This document shows positions 33,011 to 41,619 of a stretch of 64,000 nt of DNA, piece after piece. The translations under genes were made by a program, and so were the position numbers. Source of the stretch: Thiosocius sp963736445 (GTDB taxonomy: Bacteria; Pseudomonadota; Gammaproteobacteria; Chromatiales; Chromatiaceae); contig CAVTOY010000008.1 of assembly GCA_963736445.1 (NCBI GenBank), positions 186,001 to 250,000 of the forward strand, given 5' to 3'. The notes below the pieces were generated by a model. That model saw only the letters and a program-made list of their open reading frames with translations, ran no database searches and had not been told where the DNA came from. Numbering within the stretch: position 1 is the stretch's first letter; each line of letters begins with the position of its first letter.

Positions 33011-36000
33011 ATGAATATCGGCGAATACTCGGTCGAGCGGCCGGTGATCTCCTGGTTGATGGTCGTCATCCTGGTGTTTGGGGGCATCTGGGCCTTCGGC
33101 AAGATGGGCAAGCTCGAGGACCCGGCCTTTACGATCAAGGTCGCGAAGATCATCACCCTCTACCCCGGCGCTTCCGCCCAGCAGGTCCAGGACGAGGTGA
33201 CCTATCATATCGAGAATGCCCTGCAGCGCATGGGGCAGATCAAGCACATCAAGATGGCCATCTCGCGCCCCGGCATGTCGGACATCCAGATCGAATTCAA
33301 GGACAAATACCGCGCCGAGGACTTCCCCGACATCTACGACGAAGTGCGGCGCAAGATCGCCGACATGCGGTCCCAGCTGCCGCCGGGCGCGCAAGACCCG
33401 ATGATCATCGACGAATTCGGAGACGTCTACGGGATCTATGCCGCGCTGACGGGTGAGGGATACAGCTGGCGTGATCTGTGGGATTTTGCCGACCGGCTGA
33501 AGCGGGAGCTGGTGCTGGTGCCGGGGATACGTAAGGTCATCATCGGCGGCGAGCAGAAGGAGGTAGTGTATGTCGATGTCTCGCGCGCGCGCCTGGGCGA
33601 GTTGGGGGTATCTCCGGCGCCGATTGCCGCCATCCTGGAATCGCAGAACGTGGTCGTGGATGCCGGGCAGGTCCAGGTCGGTCCGGAATACCTGCGGGTC
33701 AGTCCGACGGGAGAGTTTGCCTCGGTGGAGGAGATCGGCGACGTATTGATTGGTTCAGACGACAAGAAGCTGGTGTATCTCAAGGATATCGCCGACATCG
33801 TGCGGGCCTACGAGGAGGTCCCCAGCAAGATGTACTACGTCAACGGCCGGCCGGCCTTGACGGTGGGGGTCTCGATGCAGTCCGGCGAGAACGTGGTCGC
33901 GGTGGGCAAGCGCCTGTCACAGCGTATGCGGGAGCTCGCGGAGACGGTGCCGGTCGGTATGGAGCTGACCCAGATCTACAACCAGCCGGTCGAGGTCAAT
34001 AACTCGGTCAACGGCTTTGTGGTCAGCGTGGGGCAGGCGGTCGCGATCGTGATCGGCGTGCTGCTGCTGTTCATGGGCCTCAGGGTCGGCCTGATTATCG
34101 GCGCGGTGCTTCTGATCACGGTCGCGGGTACGCTGCTGATTATGCATCTCAACGGTATCGAGTTGCAGCGCATCTCACTGGGCGCACTGGTCATCGCCCT
34201 CGGCATGCTGGTGGACAACGCGATCGTCGTCGCCGAGGGGATCCTGGTACGCATGCAGGGCGGCATGCGCGCCGCACAGGCGGCGAGTGAGACCGTCGGC
34301 AAGACGATCTGGGCCCTGCTCGGCGGCACGGTGATCGGTATTCTGGCGTTCTCGGCCATCGGCCTGTCGCCGGACAGCACCGGCGAGTTTGTCGGGTCCC
34401 TGTTCTATGTCATCCTCTATTCGCTACTGTTGTCCTGGGTAACGGCCATCAGCACCACGCCGCTGCTGTGCGCGCTGCTGCTGAAACCGGGTCAGGGTAA
34501 CGAGGGCGAACAACGCGATCCCTACGGCGGTGCAGTGTTCACGGTCTTCCGGGGACTGCTCGCGTTCGCGATTCGCCAGCGTATCCTGACGGTAGCGGTG
34601 GTCGTCGGCCTGTTTGTGGTGGCCGTGGTCGGCTTCGGCAGTGTCAAGCAGGCGTTCTTTCCCGAGTCCAACACCCCGATGTTCTTCGTCGACATATGGG
34701 AGATCGAGGGGAGCGATATACGCACGACGCGCGCAGACGCACTGCGCGTGAGTGAGTTTCTGCGCGGCCTGCCAGGCGTGGAGCAGACCACGACGGTCAT
34801 CGGCGGGCCGCATGAGCGTTTCACGCTGGTCTACGACCCGCGGGAGATCTCCTCGGCCTATGCCCAGATCATCGTGAAGACCGATAGCCGGGAGCGGATC
34901 GTTGAGGTCTGGGACAAGGTGGAGGACTATCTGCAGACACAGATGCCCTGGACCGACCCGATTATCAAGTCACTGCGGATCGGCCCCGGGCGCGACGCAA
35001 AGATCGAGGCCCGTTTTCACGGCCCGGATCCGGTCATATTGAGGCAGCTATCGGAGCAGGCGCAGGCGATCATGCGTGCGGACCCCGAGGCCAAGGATAT
35101 CCGCGACGACTGGCGTCAGCCGGTCAAGCTGGTGCGGCCGGTGTTCAACGAACAGGTGGGCAGGCAGCTGGGCATCACCCGCCAGGACCTGGCATCGGCA
35201 CTGCGCTTCGCCGTCCAAGGGAAACCGGTCGGCCGCTACCGTGACGGTATACGGGTGCTGCCGATCCTGGTGCGCGCACCCGAGGACGAGCGCGCCGATG
35301 TCGGCAACCTGCAGGACATCAGCGTGTGGAGCCCGGTGCTGAACCAGGCGGTGCCGGTAGCGCAGGTGATCAGCGGTTTCGAGACCGTGTTCGAGAACGC
35401 AGTGCTGCGCTCGCGCGATCGCATCCGCACCATCATCGCCTCCAGCAACCCGACCGGTGAGCTGGCGACGCCGCTGTTCAGCCGGATAAGACCGCAGATC
35501 GAGGCGCTGGAACTGCCGCCGGGCTACAGTCTTTCATGGGGCGGCGAATACGAGGATACACAAAAGGCCCAGAACGGCCTCGGGCGTTCGCTGCCGGTCG
35601 GCTTCCTGCTGATGATCCTTACCAGCATCCTGCTGTTCGGCAAGCTCCGTCAGCCGCTGATCATCTGGCTCACGGTCCCGCTGGCGATCGTCGGCATCAC
35701 CGCGGGGTTGTTGGGGGCGAACGGTGCTTTCGACTTCATGTCACTTCTCGGCGCGCTATCGCTGATCGGGCTGCTGATCAAGAACGCCATCGTGCTGATC
35801 GATGAGATCGATCAGCAGGTCGCGGAGGGCAAGGAGGGATTCAGCGCGATCCTGGACGCCACCGTCAGCCGCCTGCGCCCGGTCATCCTGGCCGCGGCCA
35901 CTACCATCCTCGGGCTGATCCCGCTGCTCTCCGACGTGTTCTTTGTCAACATGTCGATCACGATCATGGCCGGACTGGGCTTCGCGACCCTACTTACCCT

Positions 36001-36052
36001 GGTGTTCGTGCCGACCCTGTATTCGCTGGTCTTCCGGATACGACCCAGCTGA
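33011..36052 (+). CDS. RND efflux transporter (HAE1-like)
   Basis: 1013 residues, the full length of AcrB-type pumps with two six-helix repeats and two large periplasmic loops. TM1 is preceded by YSVERPVISW. TM4 reads GMLVDNAIVVAEG: only the first residue of the usual Asp-Asp proton-relay pair is kept (Asp402), the second being Asn403. That occurs in some subfamilies, often those with atypical substrates. The C-terminal repeat has the matching LLIKNAIVLIDEID. Substrate cannot be named. Co-transcribed with the adaptor upstream; a hairpin follows the stop. Confidence 0.93.
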   Translation: MNIGEYSVERPVISWLMVVILVFGGIWAFGKMGKLEDPAFTIKVAKIITLYPGASAQQVQDEVTYHIENALQRMGQIKHIKMAISRPGMSDIQIEFKDKYRAEDFPDIYDEVRRKIADMRSQLPPGAQDPMIIDEFGDVYGIYAALTGEGYSWRDLWDFADRLKRELVLVPGIRKVIIGGEQKEVVYVDVSRARLGELGVSPAPIAAILESQNVVVDAGQVQVGPEYLRVSPTGEFASVEEIGDVLIGSDDKKLVYLKDIADIVRAYEEVPSKMYYVNGRPALTVGVSMQSGENVVAVGKRLSQRMRELAETVPVGMELTQIYNQPVEVNNSVNGFVVSVGQAVAIVIGVLLLFMGLRVGLIIGAVLLITVAGTLLIMHLNGIELQRISLGALVIALGMLVDNAIVVAEGILVRMQGGMRAAQAASETVGKTIWALLGGTVIGILAFSAIGLSPDSTGEFVGSLFYVILYSLLLSWVTAISTTPLLCALLLKPGQGNEGEQRDPYGGAVFTVFRGLLAFAIRQRILTVAVVVGLFVVAVVGFGSVKQAFFPESNTPMFFVDIWEIEGSDIRTTRADALRVSEFLRGLPGVEQTTTVIGGPHERFTLVYDPREISSAYAQIIVKTDSRERIVEVWDKVEDYLQTQMPWTDPIIKSLRIGPGRDAKIEARFHGPDPVILRQLSEQAQAIMRADPEAKDIRDDWRQPVKLVRPVFNEQVGRQLGITRQDLASALRFAVQGKPVGRYRDGIRVLPILVRAPEDERADVGNLQDISVWSPVLNQAVPVAQVISGFETVFENAVLRSRDRIRTIIASSNPTGELATPLFSRIRPQIEALELPPGYSLSWGGEYEDTQKAQNGLGRSLPVGFLLMILTSILLFGKLRQPLIIWLTVPLAIVGITAGLLGANGAFDFMSLLGALSLIGLLIKNAIVLIDEIDQQVAEGKEGFSAILDATVSRLRPVILAAATTILGLIPLLSDVFFVNMSITIMAGLGFATLLTLVFVPTLYSLVFRIRPS

Positions 36053-36083
36053 AGGTCGCCGGGCAGCAGGCGCCGGGCGACCT
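36053..36083. terminator. Hairpin between convergent RND-pump and RRM genes
   Basis: AGGTCGCC (36053-36060) pairs perfectly with GGCGACCT (36076-36083) across a 15-base loop, just after the pump stop and before the end of the convergent gene. There is no T-run, so it would be a weak or factor-assisted terminator. Confidence 0.5.
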
Positions 36084-36095
36084 GTCGTGCGTCGG

Positions 36096-36359
36096 CTATT
36101 CGAACAACAGCGGGACATAGGCCTTCAGCGTACGGTCACGCCACGGCATGCCGCTGATCCTGTCCGCCAGCTTTTCCGCGATGTGACGCGTCATGTCGTC
36201 GAACCGCACAATGGCGGAAACCCTGTCCTGATTCCCTACCCGGGGTATGGTTACCTGCAGTTCGTATCCGAGCCCCTCCAGTGCATCGAGGATATCTTCC
36301 TCGGTCACGTCCGGCGGAAGGTTCGCGATTACAATCCCAATATCTTCTTCGTCGGTCAC
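36096..36359 (-). CDS. Small RRM-type RNA-binding protein
   Basis: 87 residues making a single RNA-recognition motif. RNP2 is seen as IGIVIANLPP and RNP1 as RVSAIVRFDD, in the beta-alpha-beta-beta-alpha-beta order. Bacterial RRM proteins of this size bind RNA or single-stranded DNA and are often cold-induced or of unknown role. I chose the GTG at 36359: it has GAGGAG 7 bases upstream and gives the natural N-terminus, whereas an upstream ATG (36419) adds 20 unrelated residues. RNP1 lacks the usual aromatic at two positions, so affinity is uncertain. Convergent with the RND pump. Confidence 0.75.
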   Translation of the reverse strand: MTDEEDIGIVIANLPPDVTEEDILDALEGLGYELQVTIPRVGNQDRVSAIVRFDDMTRHIAEKLADRISGMPWRDRTLKAYVPLLFE

Positions 36360-36489
36360 ATCAACGCTCCTCGATGGGCTTTTCTGAGCAATAATCAAAG
36401 GTCGGTGGCCCGGCGACATCAAGGATTTCCATCGATGTGCCGTGTCGCGTAGGGTTCGATGATAACTCAAGGTTGAAGAGGGGGCGGCC

Positions 36490-37521
36490 ATGGCCTTGCT
36501 GGAAATCTGGCGAACCTGGCGGGCGAAACGCCGGCAGCTTGCAGCGGATCGCCTCGCCTTGCACCGCGGGATCGAAGAACTGGTCGATCTCGTCGACCCG
36601 CGTCTGCGCGGCATGCCCGGCTACCGTTCGCGGCTCGCCCCTGCGTTGCAACATGCCGTAGAGGTGGCAGATACACTGGTTGCCGGTCTGTCAGACCCGC
36701 TGTGGGTCGACCGGCGCTCGTGGTCACAGCAACCCCTGTTACGTGCCTACTTCACCAGTGCCGACGTCATGCAGGAGATCTTAGACAACAGCAACGAACT
36801 GCGCGACTTTCTGACCAGTGCGGCGGCCAGCGGCGCCGATGAAGTCTACGCCGCGATGGGTATGCGTATGACCCGCAGCGCCAGCCTGCAGACCGAGCTG
36901 CAGGGTGATGTCCTGCTGCGTGACCAACAGCGCACTGTGGTCACCTTCTCCGATCACCGCCTGGGCGCATTCGCGATCGATCAGGAATCGTTCAAGAAAT
37001 CGTTGCGCCGGCGCCTACTCGAAGAGATTGCAGTGCGTGCGATGCAACGCATCATGGGCCTGCGTACCCAGCGCGAGGCGCTGCAGGAGGAAAAGACCCG
37101 TCTGCAGTGGAAGCTGAAGATGTACCAAAAGCAATCTGATGGCATCGGCGGACTATGGCACGATCAGAGCCGCCTCGAGCGACATATCCAGGGGCTTGAG
37201 GAGCAGCTGGGCGATACGCGAGAAGGCCTGCAGGACCTACTGGCGCGCGCCGGTGACATCGAGGATTTCCTGGATACCACCGTAGAGGCCTTGCAGAACA
37301 TCGACCAGACTGTTTCGATGGATTGGCAAACCCTGTATGTGGATGCGATGAACGTCGAAGCCAGCCCGGAGGCCGGCAGGTCTGGGTTGTCGCTTTGCGC
37401 CATCCGCATCGGCCGACGCCAACCGCGCATCGTACAGCTGGTCAAATTCTCTCCGGATTTTGTCTCGGTCGATACCGGTAAGGCCCTGCGCCGGGCGGCA
37501 CGGGCGCTTGGCGTTCACTAG
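36490..37521 (+). CDS. Coiled-coil hypothetical protein
   Basis: 343 residues without signal or membrane segment. The middle (about 180-265) is strongly coiled coil (REALQEEKTRLQWKLKMYQK), framed by helical N- and C-terminal domains. A conserved-looking block HRLGAFAIDQESFKKSLRRR and the C-terminal FSPDFVSVDTGKALRRAARA are not linked to any family I know. A cytoplasmic scaffold or structural role is only a guess. Twelve bases separate it from the retropepsin gene, so they probably share a transcript. Confidence 0.7.
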   Translation: MALLEIWRTWRAKRRQLAADRLALHRGIEELVDLVDPRLRGMPGYRSRLAPALQHAVEVADTLVAGLSDPLWVDRRSWSQQPLLRAYFTSADVMQEILDNSNELRDFLTSAAASGADEVYAAMGMRMTRSASLQTELQGDVLLRDQQRTVVTFSDHRLGAFAIDQESFKKSLRRRLLEEIAVRAMQRIMGLRTQREALQEEKTRLQWKLKMYQKQSDGIGGLWHDQSRLERHIQGLEEQLGDTREGLQDLLARAGDIEDFLDTTVEALQNIDQTVSMDWQTLYVDAMNVEASPEAGRSGLSLCAIRIGRRQPRIVQLVKFSPDFVSVDTGKALRRAARALGVH

Positions 37522-37533
37522 CTTTGCCGAAGA

Positions 37534-38259
37534 GTGAACGTCGTCATGTTGGCGCGACTCCTCAGATCCCAGCAGAACCGGGTGCTCTGGTATGCGATCG
37601 GCCTTCTGGCCGCCTCGGGGGCGGCTTACCCCGGACCTCCGGACTCCTCAGCCTACGGGAATCTCGTCGCTCAGGTGCAGGCGCTGGCAGAGCAGGGCGG
37701 ATTCAGCCTGGTCGGCTTGAGCAGACTGGAGGACGTGCCCCCGAGAACCGTCGACGGCCCCCCGCAGCAGCAGCTCCAGGCCCTGCTTCGCGGCTACAAC
37801 TACGTGATGACGGAAAACAAGCTGATCGTGCTCGGGAAAAAGCGCTGGGCGCCACCCATTCCAAAGGACACCGTATTGGCAACCCGGCGCAAAGGATTGC
37901 ATCACGTAGTCGATGCCACGTTGGTTGGCCCCGGCAAAGCCGAGCGTCAGGTTGGGCTTATGATCGATACCGGCGCCAGTGTCAGCGTTCTTCCACTGTC
38001 CATGGCGGCCGAGCTGGGTCTGCTGCGCGAAACCATGGCAGCGCGCAAGGTGCAAACGGCCAAAGGCAAAGTGGAGGCCAAAATCGGGACTCTCACCGCC
38101 CTTCGTCTGGGTAATCAGGAGATCAGCGACGTGGAGGTTGCCTTCATCGAAGATGCAATGCTGGGAGGTAATCGGCTGCTCGGCATGAACGTTCTCGGAC
38201 GGTATCGCATGACCCTCGATGACCAGCGCAATCAATTGACCCTGAGTCCGCTGGAATAA
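37534..38259 (+). CDS. Membrane-anchored retropepsin-like aspartic protease
   Basis: 241 residues. After a hydrophobic N-terminal helix (about 15-30), residues 40-105 resemble a secretin/TonB short N-terminal (STN) domain (LVAQVQALAEQGGFSLVGLS; LLRGYNYVMTENKLIVLG). The C-terminal half is a retropepsin fold with the catalytic DTGAS (Asp145) in GLMIDTGASVSVLPLSMA and the matching LLGMNVLGRYRM. Such proteins act as dimers in the periplasm; their substrates are unknown. The start GTG at 37534 or ATG at 37546 cannot be decided. Downstream of the coiled-coil gene. Confidence 0.8.
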   Translation: MNVVMLARLLRSQQNRVLWYAIGLLAASGAAYPGPPDSSAYGNLVAQVQALAEQGGFSLVGLSRLEDVPPRTVDGPPQQQLQALLRGYNYVMTENKLIVLGKKRWAPPIPKDTVLATRRKGLHHVVDATLVGPGKAERQVGLMIDTGASVSVLPLSMAAELGLLRETMAARKVQTAKGKVEAKIGTLTALRLGNQEISDVEVAFIEDAMLGGNRLLGMNVLGRYRMTLDDQRNQLTLSPLE

Positions 38260-38301
38260 CCCCGGCGCCGCATACGCAGGGCGTGATAGCGCAACCGATG
38301 C

Positions 38302-39186
38302 TCAACGGGCGCGTTCTTTGCTCTGGAAAAAAGTCCAGGCGAACGCGGTAAATACGCTCACATTAACTTCGTCTTTGAACAAGGGGCTGTCGTCGTTGGT
38401 GGCACCGCTGTGGACGCCCAGTCGGGTGCCGACGATCAGGCGCAGGCTCTTGTCGAAACGCTTCGACACACCGAGGGTGATGTTAGTGCCCAGGTAGCCG
38501 GCATCGGCGTCGTAGGCGCGACGCGATGAGGTGGCGTACTTGGGTTTAACTTCGTAGAAGTAGTCCATCAATCTCTCGGTCCCGAACAAGGGCCCGATAC
38601 TGGCGGATATGCGGAGATCCAGAGCGCCAACGTGTTCCAGGGCGTAGTTCAACTTGGGGTTGAAGACGAAGCCACGGTGGTCAAGCGACGAGAAATCGGT
38701 CGAGTAGACGGCTCGCGCCTGCAGATTGAGATTCAGCTTTCTCTGGCCCGGTGCGTTGATCAGCTTGAATATCAACTGTGGCCCGACACCGAATAGAAAA
38801 TCAAGATCCGGCATATCACGACGGGCGTCGTTATTGTCGGAATCGACCGGAAAAGCCCCGCTCAGACTGACATCGAATTCGAACTTTTCATTGTCGATGA
38901 AGCGGCCGCTTACGGCCCCTCGGTTGTCTTCCCCGCCTACTCGCAGAATATCGCCTCGGTAGATCAGTATCGGCACTGGGAGCGCCCGGAAGGTGTTTTG
39001 TCCGGCCGCGGGATAGTCCGGCAAGGTGCCTGCGAACCCTCCAATACCGGCTTCCCAAAGCGGCTTTCCGTCTGTGGGTCCCTCCATGGTCTGGTCCTCG
39101 GCGTGCGCCGGTAGGATGCCAATCACCATGACAAGCAGCGTGGAGAAAAGGCGGTGGGTTGAAGTCAATCCAGACCTGCAGCTCAT
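38302..39186 (-). CDS. MipA/OmpV-family outer-membrane protein
   Basis: 294 residues with a signal peptide ending near PAHA (about residue 29). The N-terminus of the mature protein (PLWEAGIGGFAGTLPDYPAA) and the C-terminal strand ending FTAFAWTFFQSKERAR follow the MipA pattern, a beta-barrel interacting with murein-synthesising enzymes in E. coli. The strand NLNLQARAVYSTDFSS and the aromatic girdle positions support a barrel. Its 3' end is convergent with the retropepsin gene. It lies next to a two-component system but faces the same way, with a repeat between. Confidence 0.85.
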   Translation of the reverse strand: MSCRSGLTSTHRLFSTLLVMVIGILPAHAEDQTMEGPTDGKPLWEAGIGGFAGTLPDYPAAGQNTFRALPVPILIYRGDILRVGGEDNRGAVSGRFIDNEKFEFDVSLSGAFPVDSDNNDARRDMPDLDFLFGVGPQLIFKLINAPGQRKLNLNLQARAVYSTDFSSLDHRGFVFNPKLNYALEHVGALDLRISASIGPLFGTERLMDYFYEVKPKYATSSRRAYDADAGYLGTNITLGVSKRFDKSLRLIVGTRLGVHSGATNDDSPLFKDEVNVSVFTAFAWTFFQSKERAR

Positions 39187-39290
39187 GGCCAGCGGTTCGT
39201 CCAGTTCAAATCGTATCGCGCAGATTGTAATCACGAACGGTCGCTGCTGACCGCCTGCTTAGTCGGGTTAATTCGGAACAGGCCAAAGAG

Positions 39291-39360
39291 GGGGGTCGGA
39301 GGTAGAAGAGAACGGTTCGCAGACAGTAACCGTTGGCATTCGCATGAACCTCCGGCCCCT
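39291..39360 (+). repeat. Dispersed ~70-bp palindromic element, copy 1
   Basis: It begins GGGGGTCGGAGGTAGAAGAG and ends ACCTCCGGCCCC, so the ends are near-complementary. The interior reads AACGGTTC...GTAACCGTTGGCATTCG. It lies between the start of the MipA-like gene and the end of the sensor kinase gene (both leftward). Copies 2 and 3 are at 59477 (inverted) and 62195. Confidence 0.85.
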
Positions 39361-39375
39361 GCTTCTGAAACCAGT

Positions 39376-40749
39376 TCATACCGTGCTGTCGAAGTGCAGC
39401 GTCGCCCGCAGGCCGGGGGCATTGTCGTCGAGTTGCAACGCCGCACGATGGCGCTGCGCGACCGCGGCGACCAGGCTCAACCCCAGTCCGCACCCGGGCG
39501 AAGAGCGACTGTGCTCCAGGCGATAAAAACGCTGCAGGACCTTGTCGCGCTCGTTGGCGGGAATGCCTGGGCCGTTGTCCGAGATAGTGAGTTCGATGCT
39601 GGCGTCTGCACATCCCAGACCGAGACGGATCTCACCGCCGTCTGGCGTATACTTGATCGCGTTGTCGAGCAGGTTCGCTACTGCCTGAAACAACAGGTCG
39701 CGGTCACCCATTACGGGTAGACAGTCCGCAAGGTCAAGGAGCATGACGAGCCCCTGTTGTTCCGCGACAGCCTCGTAAAGCTCCATGGCATCGGTCAGCA
39801 GCGCACCGAGGTCGATGGGTGCGAAGCGCAACGGCTGACCGCCAGCCTCGATCCGGGCGATGCGCAGCAGTGCGCTGAACGTTGAGAGCAATTGATCCGT
39901 ATCCGCAAGGCTGCGCTCGACGGCATCCAGCGACGCGCCGTTGTGCTGCAGCTCCGTGCGCAGACCCTCGAGGCGGTTGCGCAAGCGCGTCAGTGGGGTA
40001 CGCAAGTCGTGCGCAACATTGTCGGAGACATGACGGATACCCTCCATCAGCCGCTGGATCTCGTCCAACATGGCGTTGAGATTGGCGGCCAATTGGTCGA
40101 AATCGTCTTCGTGTCCGCCTGCTGGAATACGCCGCGAAAGATCCCCGGCCATGATCTCGCGACTGATCTGGTTTATCTGCTCGATGCGACCGAGACTGCG
40201 GCGGCTCATCGCGATGCCGCCGGCAAGGGCCAAAACGAGAGTGATCGCGATGCCCCATAAAAGGGCTCGGACAATCAGTTGCTCGGTTGCCTTGAGCTCA
40301 CGCGTATCGCGTCCTACCAGAAGCCGAAGGCCGTTTTGGAGAACAAAGGGCTTTGCTCGTGCCTGAAAGACCCGTCCATCCGCGCGTGGGTCTTTGAACT
40401 CGAAGCTCAGCCAACGGTCCTCGTTCGGTGTTTCCTTCGGCCAGGCGCTGAGATTGCCGGCCAGCGGGTTATAGGTGGGCGACGTCAGCAGAAACACAGA
40501 GGAACTGTCCGGATCGCGCGCGACACGTGCATCGATGGTCTGAACCAGTCCCTCAAGACCGCGCACGCGATATTGTTCGGAGAGCCCTTGGATATCGGCC
40601 TCGATCGTCGTGTCGATCTGCTGAGCCATAAAGGTCACGGTCGACCAGTAGATAAAGCCGAGCAGCAGCAGGACAGACCCGGCAAACAGGGCCATGTAGA
40701 GAATCGCAAGACGAAACGTCGAACTGTGTAGAAGCTCACGGGCCTTCAT
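39376..40749 (-). CDS. Two-component sensor histidine kinase
   Basis: 457 residues: membrane helices at about 16-36 and 160-180 enclosing a periplasmic sensor domain, then a HAMP linker (180-232). The phospho-acceptor is His247 in NVAHDLRTPL; NLLDNAIKYTPDGG (N box), ISDNGPGIP and GCGLGLSL (G boxes) complete the ATPase. It would phosphorylate the adjacent OmpR-type regulator, whose stop overlaps its start by 14 bases. The signal sensed is unknown; divergence from a DegP-type protease suggests envelope stress. The periplasmic part has no recognised ligand motif. Confidence 0.93.
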   Translation of the reverse strand: MKARELLHSSTFRLAILYMALFAGSVLLLLGFIYWSTVTFMAQQIDTTIEADIQGLSEQYRVRGLEGLVQTIDARVARDPDSSSVFLLTSPTYNPLAGNLSAWPKETPNEDRWLSFEFKDPRADGRVFQARAKPFVLQNGLRLLVGRDTRELKATEQLIVRALLWGIAITLVLALAGGIAMSRRSLGRIEQINQISREIMAGDLSRRIPAGGHEDDFDQLAANLNAMLDEIQRLMEGIRHVSDNVAHDLRTPLTRLRNRLEGLRTELQHNGASLDAVERSLADTDQLLSTFSALLRIARIEAGGQPLRFAPIDLGALLTDAMELYEAVAEQQGLVMLLDLADCLPVMGDRDLLFQAVANLLDNAIKYTPDGGEIRLGLGCADASIELTISDNGPGIPANERDKVLQRFYRLEHSRSSPGCGLGLSLVAAVAQRHRAALQLDDNAPGLRATLHFDSTV

Positions 40750-41416
40750 GGATCATGTACCCCGCACCACGTACGGTGTGCAGCAGTGGCTGGGCAAAGC
40801 CCTTGTCGATCTTGCTGCGCAGGCGGCTGATATGTACATCGATGACGTTTGTTTGGGGGTCGAAATGATAGTCCCACACGTGCTCCAACAACATCGTGCG
40901 CGTGACAACCTGCCCGGCATGCCGCATCAGATATTCAAGCAGACGGTACTCGCGAGGCTGCAGTTTGATGACCTGGCCCGCACGCCTGGCGATGCGTGCC
41001 AGGAGATCCAGTTCGAGATCGCCGGCAACCATTACTGTCTCGTTGGCGGCGGTTGTGCGCGAACGACGCAACAATGCCTCGAGGCGGGCAATCAATTCAC
41101 TGAATGCGAATGGTTTGGTCAGATAATCATCAGCCCCGGCGTGCAGGCCTTCGACGCGGTCGTCGACTTCGCCCAGTGTGCTGAGGATCAGGATCGGCAC
41201 CGCATTGCCGTTAGCCCGCACCGATTTGACGATCTTCAGGCCGTCGAGTTCCGGCAGCATGCGATCGACGACCATCACGTCGTATGGCTCCGTCGTGGCG
41301 AGAAACAGACCATTCTTCCCGTCACCCGCGTGGTCAACCGTGTGCCCCTGCTCCCTGAGGCCCTTTACCAGATATGCCGCGACATCCGGGTCGTCTTCGA
41401 CCAAAAGCACCCGCAT
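40736..41416 (-). CDS. OmpR-family response regulator
   Basis: 226 residues. The receiver domain has Asp51 as the phosphorylation site (DVMVVDRMLPELDG), acidic residues VEDD near the N-terminus and the conserved Lys in DYLTKPFAF. The C-terminal winged helix ends in TVRGAGYMIHEGP, with the recognition helix in NVIDVHISRLRSKI. It is transcribed ahead of the kinase, and its start is 203 bases from the divergent degP-like gene, whose promoter it may control. Confidence 0.95.
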   Translation of the reverse strand: MRVLLVEDDPDVAAYLVKGLREQGHTVDHAGDGKNGLFLATTEPYDVMVVDRMLPELDGLKIVKSVRANGNAVPILILSTLGEVDDRVEGLHAGADDYLTKPFAFSELIARLEALLRRSRTTAANETVMVAGDLELDLLARIARRAGQVIKLQPREYRLLEYLMRHAGQVVTRTMLLEHVWDYHFDPQTNVIDVHISRLRSKIDKGFAQPLLHTVRGAGYMIHEGP

Positions 41417-41619
41417 CTGTCATCCCTCAAAGCTGCGCACTGCCGTACCTGACGAGGATATCGGGATTTTCCCGGGCCGTGCCATTGACGACATTAACAA
41501 GATTTAATCCTTTGGAAAGTGTATCGAAAGGTTGGTGCCTCTACAGTTTGAACACAGAGTGCCAGGGGAGATCGGTAATCCCGGGGCAAGTTTGTCGATT
41601 ACTGACGGAGGAACGATCA

